In this document: piece after piece, positions 1 to 13,300 of the stretch
Layout: each line of letters starts with the position of its first letter
Numbering within the stretch: the stretch's first letter is position 1
Origin: Neodiprion pinetum
Lineage: Eukaryota > Arthropoda > Insecta > Hymenoptera > Diprionidae
Assembly: GCF_021155775.2 (NCBI RefSeq)
Contig: NC_060236.1
Location: 23,574,238 to 23,638,237, forward strand
Length of the DNA: 64,000 bases
Reading direction: 5' to 3'
Translations under genes and position numbers: made by a program
Notes under the pieces: generated by a model
Told to the model about the DNA's origin: nothing
Seen by the model: only the letters and a program-made list of their open reading frames with translations
Databases searched by the model: none

Positions 1-174
1 TGAAGGCGGATATATAACATCTGAATAAATACGGTGTGCGGAACGGCGAATATCGCGGCGAGGATACGGTGGTTCAGTTTTAAATATAATTTAACCCGGG
101 TCGTAAATCAATCCTGACCTCACCCCCGCCGTTCCACGGTTCCATAGAAATGGGCAGCTGAAAATTTATCGCAA

Positions 175-189
175 CTCTCTCTCTCTCTC
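175..189 (+). repeat. (CT)n microsatellite
   Basis: Seven and a half CT units. Confidence 0.9.
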
Positions 190-286
190 GCCTTTCCGAA
201 CGTACTCTTACCACGAAAGTTGTTAGAGCTGTTATATAATGCCTACATGCACCTTTATATTCACACGCGAAAGACGGTGATCGCAG

Positions 287-367
287 GGGTGGCTTAGCTC
301 TGAGGTAATGCGGGCATCTGTCTTACCGACACTCCGGACAGCCGCCCATCGCCACCCTTCGAGTCCT
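287..367 (+). repeat. tRNA-like segment, possible SINE head
   Basis: GGGTGGC (287-293) and GCCACCC (351-357) could form a 7-bp acceptor-like stem enclosing 57 bases. TTAGCTCTGAGG (294-305) resembles an A box and CTTCGAGTCC (357-366) a B box, but the B box lies outside the stem and there is no proper T arm. So it is not a functional tRNA; a decayed tRNA-derived SINE is possible, chance equally so. Confidence 0.2.
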
Positions 368-3300
368 TCGACTCCCTTCTGTCGGCTCTACACGATGGTT
401 AATCATTGCCTTCTCTCGGCTGCGGCCACGTAACGTTAAAGTCTAAAAGACACGAGCCGTGAATCGACCGAGAGACGTTATTCGGAAATTGTTGTGAAAT
501 TTTTAAGATCAATTAAATCGGTGAAAGGAAAGTGACTGGGTGAGGGTGAAAATTCGGAGATATCGAAAGGTCAAGGCGTCACAGTGGCGAATTTTCACAC
601 ACGCAATAATCTGTTTTGTAAGATCTCGCAAGGTCGAAGGTCAAAGTATAGATTAACGGAAGTATGGAATCGTCGGAATGAACAGGAACAAGATGAAAGA
701 TAATTCTTCACTCTCTACACTTGATACTTTACGTTTCCACTTTTTGTAAATTTCAAAATCCTGTCAAACAGATTGTCACGTATTTAAAAGTTGAACATTA
801 CAACCCTTCTATTTTCTGATTCTTGAGGGCAGAAAACTCACTCAAGGATATCAAATTAAACTTCTTGTATCGTACGAAAATTTTTCAGCTCATCGATTGG
901 GTATAAAAAACATCGATCCATCGATACTTCGAAAGTTGAATTGTTATTTGGACATGAACCATTACAGATACTATACTATATACAAATAATTTTGTTTGTT
1001 AAAGTGAATTTCGCGGTTAGCGAGTCTTTCGTTTTATCTGAAATGGCTGTATTTCGTTCTTTATATTTTGGATCGTCGTTTCGTTGTAAACTGGAAAATC
1101 GGCAAACGTGCACGTTTCATCGTTTCAGGCATCGGACCGATCAGCATTTTCGAAACTTGGTTTGCACGTTACATTCTCGACTTGCCTTACAAAGACTCCC
1201 GTACCTATTTCCAATATCCCATCTGATTAAACCTGATCCGAAACAAAGACGCGTTTTTATTTTCATAGAGCTGTTTTGATTCTTCCGAATTTGTATTCGC
1301 CATTCGAAACCAGCGAATTCCTCGTCGATGCTCGACTCTTGTTTCGTCTTTTATCTCATCAAAAGCAAGCCACGCGCACACGGGATGAAAATTTCACGAA
1401 TGTCACTCGACACCCGTACAGTATATATATCATTCGTAAACAATGTGTACAATGTACACAGTCTTGATAAATAATGACGGGACCGATCGTCGGCTTATTG
1501 GCGCCGAATTCATGCCTCTTAGTGACACTCGACAAAGTAAACGAGCCGCGTGAATGGCTTCGATTTCTGGGTAGAACGAAAAACTCCAGCGCAATAGGTA
1601 TGGGATCTGATGAGAAACGGAAGAGTCGTATTTTCGGAGCAATATCGGATTACTTATCTTTGTTACGTTTGCCTCTCGATAGTCGTTTGTTTTTCCGGAA
1701 GTCAAAGGCCAGCCAGCCAAAGAGGAGGAGGTATCAGGGTGAAAGCTCTGAAAGCACTAATTGCGACATCTCTGATATTCTTCCTGGAAGTTTACTTCGA
1801 TATCTACGCCTTTGTCGTTTCGCTTTCAATGGACGGATTGTTTCGGGTAGCATTTTGCGAACACAATTAATTACAGGTTAATAATAATAATTCACAGGTT
1901 CATTATACTTTGTCCGAACTCCTGCATCGCTTTTCATAATTGCGAATACGACTGGTACGAAAAGAGACGGAACATTACGTATACAATTTGCCTGTAATCA
2001 AGGAAGGATCAAAGCAATCAATGCATTCTGTTGATTATTCGATGCAAATGACGGATTTGTCAGGCCTGTCTTGTCGAGAAACAAAACTCGCATATATTTT
2101 TATAAAATCTAGGTCAAAGTAACCTGTTCTTACAAAATCAATCGAATCATCGTTTAGTTTTCCTGAAGTCGAATACTTTCGTTGGATTTTACGTTTCTCA
2201 ACTTTTGTTTCCCACGCAAAAAAAAAAAAGATTTTCTTTCCTTCAATTCAATCCTCTCGACTTTCGTTTTGCTTTTCAACCATTCGATTCGATGATTAAT
2301 TTCAGTCACCTTGATTACTTTTCAAAGTATCCATGGCTTGTACATCCTTAAATAATAGGTGAAATACCTCTTCACTTTTGAAATATGAACACGTGACACG
2401 GTTGCCTTAAAATATTTCAGTCATCACAACAAGAATTTTCGATGTCTTTTCCAATGTCTATACGCCTTGCTTCCAGCGACTGATGGTTCGCGAAGAACCG
2501 AAAAATGAATGATCGATCACTTTTACGTGACACTCAATCATAACCAAGTCACACCAAATTCCACCGTCCCGCAATGTAAAACGTCAAAGTAATCGAGATA
2601 TACACTTTTAAAAAATATACACGTTGAAAATTCAACGCAGTTCGTATAAAATTCTGAAAATACAACACCGAATAAGCGATGTTAACCAAAGTAAAACACG
2701 GTCGACCGATATTCGACTTGTTGCCGGCCGAAAATAAAGCCGACTAACCGGAGACTGAAGAGTACAAATATTTGAAGCCAATATGGTTTTGACTACGTAA
2801 TACTTTAACCATACGTTCACGAATATCCGCTAGGTTGTTAATTTACAGTGAAGAACATACAAGTCAAGCTGTAAATTGACTCGTCGTGATAAAAAAAAAA
2901 TAATCAAACTAAACTTTGAAACGTCGATAAATACCAGATTTTTTTTTCATTCTATTACGAGAGGTCAGATTTATAATCACGAATTATTTCGACGTTGGTA
3001 AAAATGTTGTTCATTTCTTCTCTCCCTTCACGTTTGACGTGGATACAACCGCTATTAGTGAGTCGTTTTAACCGGCGGTTGTAGTTATTACAACACGAGC
3101 TGTTGTCCAACGTTCGTGTTCACAACAATTGCCGCCGGAAACAACCCCATTTTTATTTCACCCCCGGAGTTTCTTTGCTCAAGAAACTACCGGGACGTGA
3201 GCTGAAAGAATATAACGCGGACTCCCCGCCAGCTCTCACCAACTAAATACACCCGACGAAAAAAGGGAGTATTTTAGGGGGGAGGTTTTAGTACCAAGGC

Positions 3301-3420
3301 AGCCTTCGAGCCTCGATCGAAACTATCGTTCGAACGGTACCAGGAGTGAGGTGTCGTTATAATTTTTTGAATGGTGGACTCTACGTCATTCGTTGGAACC
3401 GAAAAGGATCCGCTTCGTGC

Positions 3421-3845
3421 ACTGAGAAAAATTTTATTTCTTGTGGTAACTAGAAAAATTCAGTAAAACAGGTATCGGTAAAAAACTGTTTGAATATTGT
3501 TGGGATTACGAAAAACGGGTTACACCTAACAAATTTGCGCTATCGTCGATTCTTTTTTGGTAATTGCAACGCAATATCAGTTTCTGAGGTTTACTCTACT
3601 TTTTTAGTTAAACAAGGCTTTAACGTCGATTTATTGTTGCACAAGCATTAAATTTTCGCAACGGTTGCAAGAAAATATAGCAACGGTGATCGTAATGAGA
3701 AAGAATAGTAACGGATACCAGACTTTCCGGTAACAGCTAGAAAACTAATTTTCATTTTCTACCTAGAACTATATTTTTCGATCGTGGCAAAAAATAAAAA
3801 TAGTTGAGGACTGAGCGGTAACCGCAAGTAAAAATTTTTCTCAGT
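3421..3845 (+). mobile_element. Family 1 MITE, copy A (full length)
   Basis: This 425-bp noncoding element is bounded by inverted ends: ACTGAGAAAAATTTT on the left and AAAATTTTTCTCAGT on the right, with similarity reaching about 30 bases inward through GGTAAC. The same interior (TTCAGTAAAACAGGTATCG near the left, GAAAACTAATTTTCATTTTC near the right) recurs at 6059, 19938 and 46283. It has no open frame of note, so it is a nonautonomous DNA transposon. I could not find a clear target-site duplication, so the superfamily is open. Confidence 0.8.
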
Positions 3846-6058
3846 CGGTCTAAGTCAGCCTAAGGTTTGTCGGTGTCATTGATTTTTCACCACCCTTTTC
3901 TTGCGTAAAACAACGATACGCACTCTGGGAATTCATCGAGTTTAGCCCCGACGTTTCCCAATCACCCTCTTACGTATAATATATTCTTTCCCGGGGTTTT
4001 TGCGCAAATTCAGGATATAGAAAAAATTCTTCCTCCCTTTCGTGTCGCACATCCGGTCAATTTCCGCCGAATCTCTGTCGATTTGATTTCGTCGAGCTGT
4101 TCAGGATATTATATCAAACGTGAAATCTGATCGAAAGACGTGTGATTTATCTAGTTGAGTTTCATAACACGATCGTGACAATAAATAATCCGTGCATGAC
4201 TACGCAGGAAAAGTTGTTAATGGAGTGAAAGGACTACTCGTAAGACTCGGCACCGTTCTCCTCACTTCTAAAAACAAACAAACATCTTGGACAAGAGATT
4301 TTCACTTTCAGAAACAAGCGGAAAATGGCTTGAATGATTTTTATCAAAATACGAAAATTCATTTCACACGATCGGAAACAACAATAATTCTTCAGACCTG
4401 AAAACAAGATCTGGAGAAAAATCATTAAATTTTTTCATTTTCTGTACGGTTATGATCTTTTTTTCTGTTGTAAAAAAATAAAAAATCATGAACCCGAAGC
4501 AAAGAAGTTATGTTCAATAATGCTCATTGTCGAGATCGCTTCATCATACCGCATAATTTTTCAAATAAAAAAACGTCAAACCGTGGAAACAATTTCAATT
4601 TATTTATTTTCTAATATCACAAGCTTTTTACTCGCGTGATATAAGCAAAACGTTCCAATCTTACGATTGTTCAAATCGTTTGTTTGATTTCATCAGCCGG
4701 TGCGAAGAGTCAGACCGTGAAACTCTCGACAATTTTGGAGTGTCTGATGGAGCGAGTTTCGGGCAAAGGTTAGCCGATCCTAATTATCAAGTTGTGAAGT
4801 AAAATAAGGTTCGCGCCCCCCTCACCTTTTCCCAAATACCTGCCATCCTTCCATTTGCGTTATCGTGATCGGTAATTAGTTCAAACTTCAACTCGTTCGT
4901 GCTGCACTAACGGAAGGGCGTGGGAAGAATTGAATGGAGAAGAACTGGAGGACTTTATGCGCCGCGAGCCTTGCCGACAAAGTAACTTGGCCAACTAATA
5001 AATCAGCAAGTAAAATATAGATCAATTAAGTCCAATAAACGCGCCTCTTAACTATTTCCCAACAATTTTGCAGGCCATTACTTCAGAAAAATCCGTCAAA
5101 CTTCGCGAAAACAAGGCTGACAAATCATCGTTATCAAATCTGAGATCTGCCCGGCAAAAATTGAACGAAGATCCGACAGAAATGACAGATTTCTTCATTT
5201 TGTTGGCGATTCATTTATTCCGTGAAAATCAACGTCGAAAGATATCCGATTTTAATACCGTTTTAAATTGAACTGATTTTTTTCGTTTCCCCCACAAAGT
5301 TTTTGCAAGTACTGAACTGATTTTCAGAATTTTTTTACCATTCCAATATCGTCAACGATTTTTACACATTCGGAATATTTTTTTCTAGCATTGTAGTATC
5401 GAAATTTCCTTTGAAACAGAATAAAGCGTACGAGCAAAGGTTAGAAATGAGGAAGAGATTGTCGTAAATATATTTATTCCAGAATACGAAAGGCGACGCT
5501 TAAAAAATGCCGTTGGAGAGAAATAGCGGAGCCCCATTTTCCATCACCAGATGTTTGAATTGGGAAACAAGTCGTCTGGGATTGAGGCCGCGTAATCGTT
5601 TCAATTATGTTCACCTTGAGGACGTGCGATGAAACTGGTACAGCCGGATAGAAGATTCGATTAGATTTTAATTGGATAGTCGAAGGATGGGGAAATTGCT
5701 GCCGATAACTAGGCGTGGGTGTCTGGGTATATAAAAGGCGTTTTCTAACCGGGGATCTCCGTTCGTTTTAATTCGAATTTAGAACTTCGCTTCTCCCGTT
5801 AACGATAGACGGAAGAACCAAGGTGTGTAAATACCCCGGGTGTACGTATATATATATACTACACCTGATGCAGTCGCTAAAAACTCTTTGTTGGCAATCT
5901 ATCGCCGATTTTGTTTGCGCGACGCTCTTCAGCCGTCCAACCAGTGTGAAATTGATACTTGAGTACACACGGTAGAATAAAACCGATCCTACCACCTGCG
6001 GCATCGCTTCCGACATTTAATCGATTCTTCGGTTAGGTTTGTCAGCCAATAGACGAAC
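3846..6058. other. Noncoding sequence between MITE copies A and B
   Basis: No frame above 82 codons and no recognised protein. It holds only the TATA-like site at 5728. Scattered pyrimidine-AG sites exist but no exon with both a family match and splice sites. Confidence 0.5.
5728..5738 (+). promoter_or_regulatory. TATA-box-like site
   Basis: TATATAAAAGG is a near-canonical TATA box. A start site would be expected about 30 bases downstream, near 5760, where CTCCGTTCG is not a clear initiator; GATAGACGG near 5809 is too far for a DPE. No coding exon follows that I can recognise. It may be chance in AT-rich sequence. Confidence 0.2.
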
Positions 6059-6461
6059 GCTGAGTAAAAATTGCATTTGTTACAGTAACTACAAAAAATT
6101 CAGTAAAACAGGTATCGTTGAAAAAAAAAACTGTTTGAATATTGTTGGAATTACGAAAAACGAGGTACGCCTTTCCTTTAGATCCTTTTTTGGTGATTGC
6201 GATGCAAAATCAGTTTGTTCGCTTCACTCTACTTTTTTTTAGCTAAACGAGGCTTTAACGTTAATTTATCGTTGCACAAGCATTAAATTTTCGCAACAAT
6301 TGCAAGAAAATATAGCAGCAGTTATCGTAATGAGAAAGAATAGTAACGGATACTAAAAAACTAATTTTCATTTTCTACCTAGAAGTATATTTTTCGATTG
6401 TGGCAAAAAATGAAACCAGTTAAGGACTGAGCGGTAAGCGGAACTAAAAATTTCTCTCAAT
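6059..6461 (+). mobile_element. Family 1 MITE, copy B
   Basis: Same family and orientation as the copy at 3421, about 2.2 kb downstream. Left end GCTGAGTAAAAATTGC and right end AAATTTCTCTCAAT are both diverged from the family ends. It shares the long core with the TTCAGTAAAACAGGTATCG and GTTGCACAAGCATTAAATTT blocks. Compared with copy A it has lost about 20 bases before GAAAACTAATTTTCAT-like sequence near 6355 and gained bases in an A-run near 6121. It carries no gene. Confidence 0.78.
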
Positions 6462-7550
6462 GAAGATAGGAAACCTGAAATATTCGTCTAATGCATCTCA
6501 ATGTTTCACTCAAATCGGAGTATTTTATATTCGTTTGAACTGAGACGTTTTTCATTCGAATTTCACGCACTTTTGAAATATGGTTTTCACGTGTAGAGAA
6601 GTTCTTGAAAAGATGATTCAGGGTTACTGTTGCAAAATGGTGAGTTTAAATCGATCGCTTGGCCCGAAAACAATATCTGTTTCAAATAATTTAAAGATTC
6701 CTTCACACCATCCATACTCAATCCGATAAGTTTGATAAAAAGTATCGGTTTTTCAGCCAACCAGTACGCTTAAATTCTCCAAGACGGATCGCGGGTGTTC
6801 CTACGATTTCAGATTAGCTACTTTGAGCGAAAAAGGTCGTACAATCCGTGGGTGATCCCATTCTGTAAGCGTGTTGAGCCGATAGGCATTCGAAAGATGG
6901 AATTTCTGAGGAATTCAAAGCGGGCTCTTCGTACGTTTGCAGTTGAATGCATGAATAGTCAGATTTATGGGTGCGATAATACGTCGAAACTCGCAGACAT
7001 AGATCTTCTTGCGAGAAAATTTCCTGGGCCATCAATTCTGGGAGAATTTTTCAAGAGAAAGAGGAGGTAAAATCCCCCTCCGGTAGCCGGGTTGCATCTT
7101 GTTATTCCGACACGAGTGCATTTCCGCAATATATCCAAAACACCTCGGAAGCTGTAGGAAATGCAGGTGAAACGGGGCTTCAGACGACGGGCGAGAAGAG
7201 AAACAAAGGCTTTTCCTGGGGCGCTCGAAGGGATGAGGAAACCTTTTCATTCGAATGTTCAAATGCGATATTCACTCTCACACTTTACTTTTTCCCGAGG
7301 CGAACAAGGGCGTGGAAATTTTCTCTATTGACATTTCACCCCGACTAACTCAACTTCACCCTACAACCTGCACTGCGGTACGCCAGCCTGAATTCCTCGC
7401 CGCACCAAGCCACGTCTGTATTGTTTCAACGTTTCCTTGGGAATAATTTCGCCGAAGTCGACCGAGAAGTTTATGGACTTACGAATTCGTTTATATAACG
7501 CGAGCATGTTTTACGCAAATTACGTATTTTCACGACGGTAGAATTATTCT
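6462..7550. other. Noncoding sequence
   Basis: Overlapping frames of 73-91 codons on both strands at 6795-7262 have no recognisable motif and look like shadows of a locally stop-poor patch. Nothing else seen. Confidence 0.45.
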
Positions 7551-7809
7551 GCCGCTGCGCATGCGCGGTGTGCAGAAAAGAACACTCAAGTTAGCTGCCG
7601 ATTTTCGGGATATCGGTAACTTTCCTTAATTCCGCTACGAAAGAGCGACGCACCGTCGATATTTCAACCCTTTCCGTTCGTTCGTTTGTTTGTTCAATAT
7701 ACGAAGAAATTGGGTGAGTTTGCTCGGTCGGTAAGGGTAGGCGTACCGCGTACCCCAAGTCCTGGGAGTTGAAAGTGGTATTTTTTTTACTGCGCGCATG
7801 CGCTGTGGC
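7551..7809 (+). mobile_element. Short inverted-repeat element with GCGCATGCGC ends, copy 1
   Basis: A 259-bp segment starts with GCCGCTGCGCATGCGCGGTG and ends with CTGCGCGCATGCGCTGTGGC. The reverse complement of the right end matches the left end at about 16 of 20 positions. The core (about 7600-7746, with TTCCGCTACGAAAGAGCGAC and TCGGTCGGTAAGGGTAGG) recurs inverted at 45939-46080, which marks it as a dispersed repeat. The palindrome in each end resembles an NRF-1 site, though in a transposon end that may mean nothing. No target duplication is clear. Confidence 0.55.
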
Positions 7810-10330
7810 GTACAAATCTGACATTACGCGAGCCTAACCTCAATTTCGTGCTTCGTTTGCCTCTTTGTTAAACAATATGCTATTCTATTCGAGACGGTAA
7901 CGTGGGTTAAATTGTCGCTTAATTAGATTCACTTGCCTGCGGTGACTAATCGAGAGAAATTTCAGTCGCGCAGATTATTATTTTCATTTTTGTTCACACA
8001 TATTAACCGCAAAATAGTTTCGAGTATAGAGTGACAATGAGTTTTATACCTCGAACCAGATAATCTACATCTAGTTTATAATATACTTTATTCGAGCCGG
8101 TACAAACCTAACTGCGACTTCAGTCAATTGTAATATTTGTTTTGAATTTAAAACTAAAATTTCGTTCAATCAAGTCTAATTTTTGCCCATACGCAAGAAA
8201 TATAAATTGAAGTTTCAATGCATGTATACTTGGATGAAAATGAGAGTAAGTGAAAGTGAATACGGCAGAAATAAAAATGTATATAGAATTGGAATGAGTT
8301 AATATTCGCCTTGTCGTATGGTTTTTTCGTCACGGAGAGCGGAAAGGGTTTAATGACGTAATCCCGTAATTCCGGAGGTTAAAACGAGCGTAGCCCCGCC
8401 ATTATTACTATTTTATTTTCACAGTCCGTACATGCTCGAGTACATATGGGGAATTCCAGGCTAAATAAACCAGGATTTTTGCGAATTTTTTCACATCTTC
8501 ACAGATCTACTCAATTATTTTTCAACACAGATGAAAACAGTTTCAAAAGAATCGGGAAGATTTTTAAAAAATTCTAGGTCTTCGGTAAAAATATTCACGC
8601 AGTCACCCGCAGAAGACTATTGCTTCTAATTTTCCTGAATTTTTTTTTTTATTCTCCACTTCGTAAGGCTCATAAAGGAAGGAAGTAAATGCCAGCCACT
8701 TTGTCAAATCCAAAGACGCAACGGTTTTCAAAAATCATATAAGTAAAACGAATTTGCCAGAAAAGGAACCTGAAAAAATATTTCAGTGCTTCTTAGAGTT
8801 GAAACAACAATATAAAAAATCGTGAACCAAATCCAAGAGGTTGAGAATCGGATCCCGGTCCACTTAGCGTGGAATGCCTCATATCGTGCAGACACGGATG
8901 ATATACGTCGACGGGCTTGTGCGATTATACTCCGTAAAATTGTTGTGTGCCCCACTTTAGGGAAATTTTCGAACGACGGAAATAGAGTGACGAGGAGCCT
9001 CCCTTTCCTACCTAGCCGGTTTAATATGCTCGGAAAATTACAGAAGTACACTTTAGCCCAGGCGCGAATTACAGCCGGCTAGGCTACACCGGCGGTTTTA
9101 TCCAGTGCTAAATAAAACGCTCCGGCTTCAATTCCCCGCCGTTAAAACGTCTCGGTGAAAAGCCCTTTCCCGGCTGTAATTCATCCCCCCTGTTACGTTG
9201 AAGCGTGGTCAGAAATCGCATCATTTTTCAACGGATCCAAATCTCCGCGTATCTGGTGAGAAATTTTTCGAATTAAAAAACAGACAAAAAAAAAAAAAAA
9301 AAAGAAAGAAAAATCACGTAAAATGTGAATTAACATCCGTTTGTTTTATCATACCGCGTGATAAATCCCTCGCGTAATATTATACAAGCATTAATTTGCT
9401 ATAAAAATTAATTTTAACCTTGTACCTTACAATCGGATTAAGCTCTTCTTAAATTTAACCCCCCTTCCCCTTCTTCACTCTTTCAGCGCCCACGCATCGA
9501 AGTAAAACAGGCAATCATAATGTATATTTTTAATTTTCTTTTGTACTCCCTCGTTTTTCTTGAACCGTGCGCTTTTCTTGTTCCTTGTTTTTTTTTTTTT
9601 TTTTTTTTCATTATTCATCCTCCTTACTCAAGATTGTTAAACTGCTTTATCAAGCACGATTTAATTTACCCTGCCCGCGGGGTGCTCCTGCGAATGAACA
9701 AAGACAACGTTCTCTACTCGAGACGCGTGCCAGAAAAGCGTGTGGTGGAACGCAGATTTCGGAGATAAAGGGATACGATGAAAACTCTGAGGCGTTCTCG
9801 TTTTTTGTACTCGTTTCAATTTTAGTTGGTTGAATTTCGTCGAGTTATTAGTATAATTGATTGTAACGGTCGTACAAAATATTATTACTAACAATTGTAT
9901 TTTCCTACTCTAAGCATGTTTATTTAATAATCAACGCGTATAAACGTTGGAACAATCAGTCGTGACGGTAAATTATTCACATTATAAATTGGCAGGATTG
10001 ACGATAAATCTTTGCTAAACTATTTATTTATTCACACATGTACTGTTCATAATCTATCACTCGTACCGAGGGTGTATCGAAATACTTTACTCGATTACAT
10101 TTGTATAGTTTGAAGATTACTTCTGATTTTTTATTGCAGGTATGTTTTCTGCTACAAAATTATTTCTCGTCAAATCGTATCCGCAGATCGCAAAAATTGA
10201 TGAAAGAAATTTTTCCCAGGCAATTAATTATTCGCCGACGTTGAACCGTTTGAAAACACAACGTCAACACGGAAGTACACAAATCCCGAGATGTGCAAAT
10301 AAATTACGAACAAGCATTTATATCTCTGAG
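7810..10330. other. Noncoding sequence
   Basis: Contains A- and T-homopolymers at 9286 and 9588 and a GC patch near 9060-9190. The minus-strand motif GAGGCATTCCACGC near 8868-8882 faintly resembles the GGGCATTCCATGCC ends at 42671, but no partner is found. No gene. Confidence 0.45.
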
Positions 10331-10386
10331 ATCATCCCTCAAAATTAGGGTCAGTCCCTTTACCTACCCTAATTTTAAGGGATGAT
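10331..10386. repeat. Perfectly placed 21-bp-stem hairpin
   Basis: The left arm 10331-10351 (ATCATCCCTCAAAATTAGGG plus T) pairs with 10366-10386 with one mismatch, around a 14-base loop (10352-10365). It could be the fused ends of a small inverted-repeat transposon or a hairpin RNA source. A miRNA precursor usually has bulges and a 60-100-base length, which this lacks. Confidence 0.8.
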
Positions 10387-13300
10387 GATACGGAAATTAA
10401 TTTACTTCAGGAACAATTGAGGACTTTTAATCGTAACCGTGTTTAAATAAACATGAATATGAATAAGGAAATTTCAAGTGAAGTGAACCGGAGAAACGTA
10501 ATTCGATAGAAACAATTCATTGTGAAGAAAATGAGGCGGTATAAATAGATCAAGAATTGCAAATTTCTGATTCTTCAACCCACCGAAATGTCACTTTTAG
10601 AGCTGGGGAAGAAATGTAGAAGCGTCAGAAAATAGATGGTTAACAATATTGAATTTTCAAAATGTAGAAAGTTCAAAGTATATAAAACCGAAGTACAGAA
10701 TAAATAAAAATATATCAAGTTGAAAGAAAAAGTTGCTAGAATTCAAATGATTCGGTACTTTGGGTTTCTGTACTTAGCTTGCCCACAATTTTAACCTTCC
10801 CTATAAATATTTCAACCTTCGAGAATTATAAATGCCGTCGAATGGATATTTGCGTTTGTTGAAATTTCAACATTGCGAATCTTCTTTTCGTTGTTTGTCC
10901 AGGAGCTTCACCCCGACGCCGTGATTAAAAATTCGCGATCTCGATTTTTCACGGGTGCAGCTGATTTCAGCGAGGATCAATTAAGCGCAGCAAGCCTTCG
11001 GCCACCCCCGGTCTAAATCTAGGTCACCTCGGGCTGCAGGGCGTGTATTTCGAAATAGCGCTAAGCGCTTCGTTTGAAACCAACTCGCTTCGGTACGGAA
11101 GCAACGAAGCGATAGTCGAGAGATGCTCGCCCGTTTAAAGATGCGGGTTGAGTGCTGCAGCCGGATCAAAAACTTGGCCGAGCGGGAACTTGCTATTAAT
11201 TTTCACTTTGCCAAACGTAACCGATGACCTTTCACGATCAACTTCCAAGACGTCGTTGACGGACTTGATTGCGAGAAAGCAGAACGCTCGCGACATCCGA
11301 CTGTCGATAATGGCAGTATTAGCGACGTGTCGTGCGTGGTTTTAATTTTTGGAAACATTGCTTGATTGGTGATAACAGCGAGAGTCCAACAAACAAACGT
11401 TAAAGAACAGATAAATTCTGAACTAAAATTAAACAGACAGAAAAATGTATTTGATCGATTGGTACAAGAAAAATCGAAGATTCATTCAGCAAACGCCAAA
11501 TTTGTATCAGGTTGGAGAATCACGTAGCGACGTATTCTTCGTCTAACAAATTGATTATGATAAAATACAATCCTAATTTTCCGAAGAACGTAGGTAAAAA
11601 TTGCGACTCGTATTTTAGAAAAAATAATTCGATCAACTTTTACAGTTCTGCAGTTCACTGAATGTTATTCGGTACAATCTTTGTCGAGAAGAATTGGAAA
11701 AATATTTATCCATCTATGGCAGAAATTACAAGTCTTATACGGAATACTGTCAATTTTCATTTTGTGAATTGCTAGTTGAATAATTCAAAACGATATCTTG
11801 AAAAACATCGATGTAAAAAGAACGTTCAACATTGAGGTATCTACAAGCTTTTTCCGATAATCGCTTCAATTTATTCATCATCTATAATTGATTATAAAGT
11901 TTTGTTCGAACGGACAGTTTACAATATCGTATTTTGAAATTTCCATGATCTGTTTTCCCCCAAAGAGAAAGTATATTTACCGCTTCAATCAATTTCACGA
12001 ATTTTTTTTATCAAAATTACACAAATTTTGCTCCGTTATAACTATAAATATACACCGATGATAAAAAATCACCGCGACTTACCGTGCTCAAAAGATTAAA
12101 ATGTTTTTTACAAACCGTTCGAGATCATACAGATCGAAATGATGTGAAGGATCGTCTAAGGATCCAACGTCAACAAAGTAAAGTAATTCTGTAAAAAAGT
12201 GAAAATTTCTTAACTTACGCAGAACTGTGAAATTTCATTCTTATTCCCATGTTTTTCATTTCTTTTGCTCGTCTAGTATATTAACTTTTCAAAGAAGTAA
12301 TCGGACCTAACCGTCACGAGTCTTCCTTCGTTTATCAAATATCATTATATACATATATATACATATTTGAATCGGCCCCAATTCAAAGAGGCACAACCAC
12401 ACCGAGAATAAATCGTCGGCGGATTTCTGTTCGTTCCGCGTGACAATCGTTAAGCGTCTTATTATACGTATAATACAGACCCCAACACCGGCTTAGCGGC
12501 TTTATACTCTGGTAACAATGCTTGTTTCGATAACAGCGAGTTACAACAGGTAAAGAGTGAAGCGATGCGACAGTAACGTCGTCTCCGATGTTTTTTGGGA
12601 AAATATCTGACCCTGGAGTCGGTTTGTGTACAAATACCTTGTACCCATTCAGCAGTGAAAAGTTCTCCGAATCTCCGTTTCTCAGAAGTTAATGAGCCGG
12701 AAGCTTTGGCGCATTATTCTCCGACTGTTCCTGTTCCTTTCTTCCGTCTTATTCCCCGCACCTCTCGCCTCTCCTCATCCAGCAAAATTCGTTTCTCCTT
12801 GGCAGAGATTCGTTTCGACGAACGAACCGTTTCGAAAAATCACACCAGCTTTTATTATCTCTGCATGCATCGTTTCCAACGATTCGTGAAAGGCGACGAC
12901 GTGCGACGTGACGCTGAGATAAGATCGCCACTCTTGAACCGCCTCCACTCGAGACGGCAATCAATGAACGGAAATTCGTTACACGACAAGGAAGCTCCGA
13001 ATTGCCAGCTGTTACAACGCCGGATTCGGCGTCACTTGAAGCCGGAAACTCCTGGAGGGGGGCTAACTAAGTGAGTTTTCCGGCCCGAAGAGCATGCCCT
13101 GGTCTTCTATCATCCTTCGCTCTGCTCCTTGGACGCGTAAATACCCTGCGAAGAACGGTGCAAAAATCTTCCGCACGCACCCATCCACCGGCAATAAATT
13201 CCCATCCCTTCGCGCGAAAGAGAAACAAAAGTACAATACGTGTGCGTATATATGCGAAAGAAAGAACAAAGTGAAAGTTGAAGCGGGACGGAGAAGCAGA

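Larger units (their letters stand above)
1..3420. other. Noncoding sequence
   Basis: AT-rich with isolated GC patches (near 340-440 and 3030-3240). Open frames of 60-135 codons, such as 1474-1881, have no recognisable domains and overlap frames on both strands. Apart from the tRNA-like patch near 290 and the CT run, I see nothing to name. Probably intron of the dpr gene or intergenic. Confidence 0.5.

Noticed and set aside
287..357. 71-base tRNA-like fold
   Set aside because: Has an acceptor-like 7-bp stem but no T arm inside it; the B-box-like sequence lies outside. Not called as a tRNA gene.
12595..13074. Longest open frame in the window, 159 codons on the + strand
   Set aside because: No domain, biased toward Ser and Arg, overlapped by open frames on both strands in a GC-richer patch, no splice pattern. 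Most likely a chance frame.
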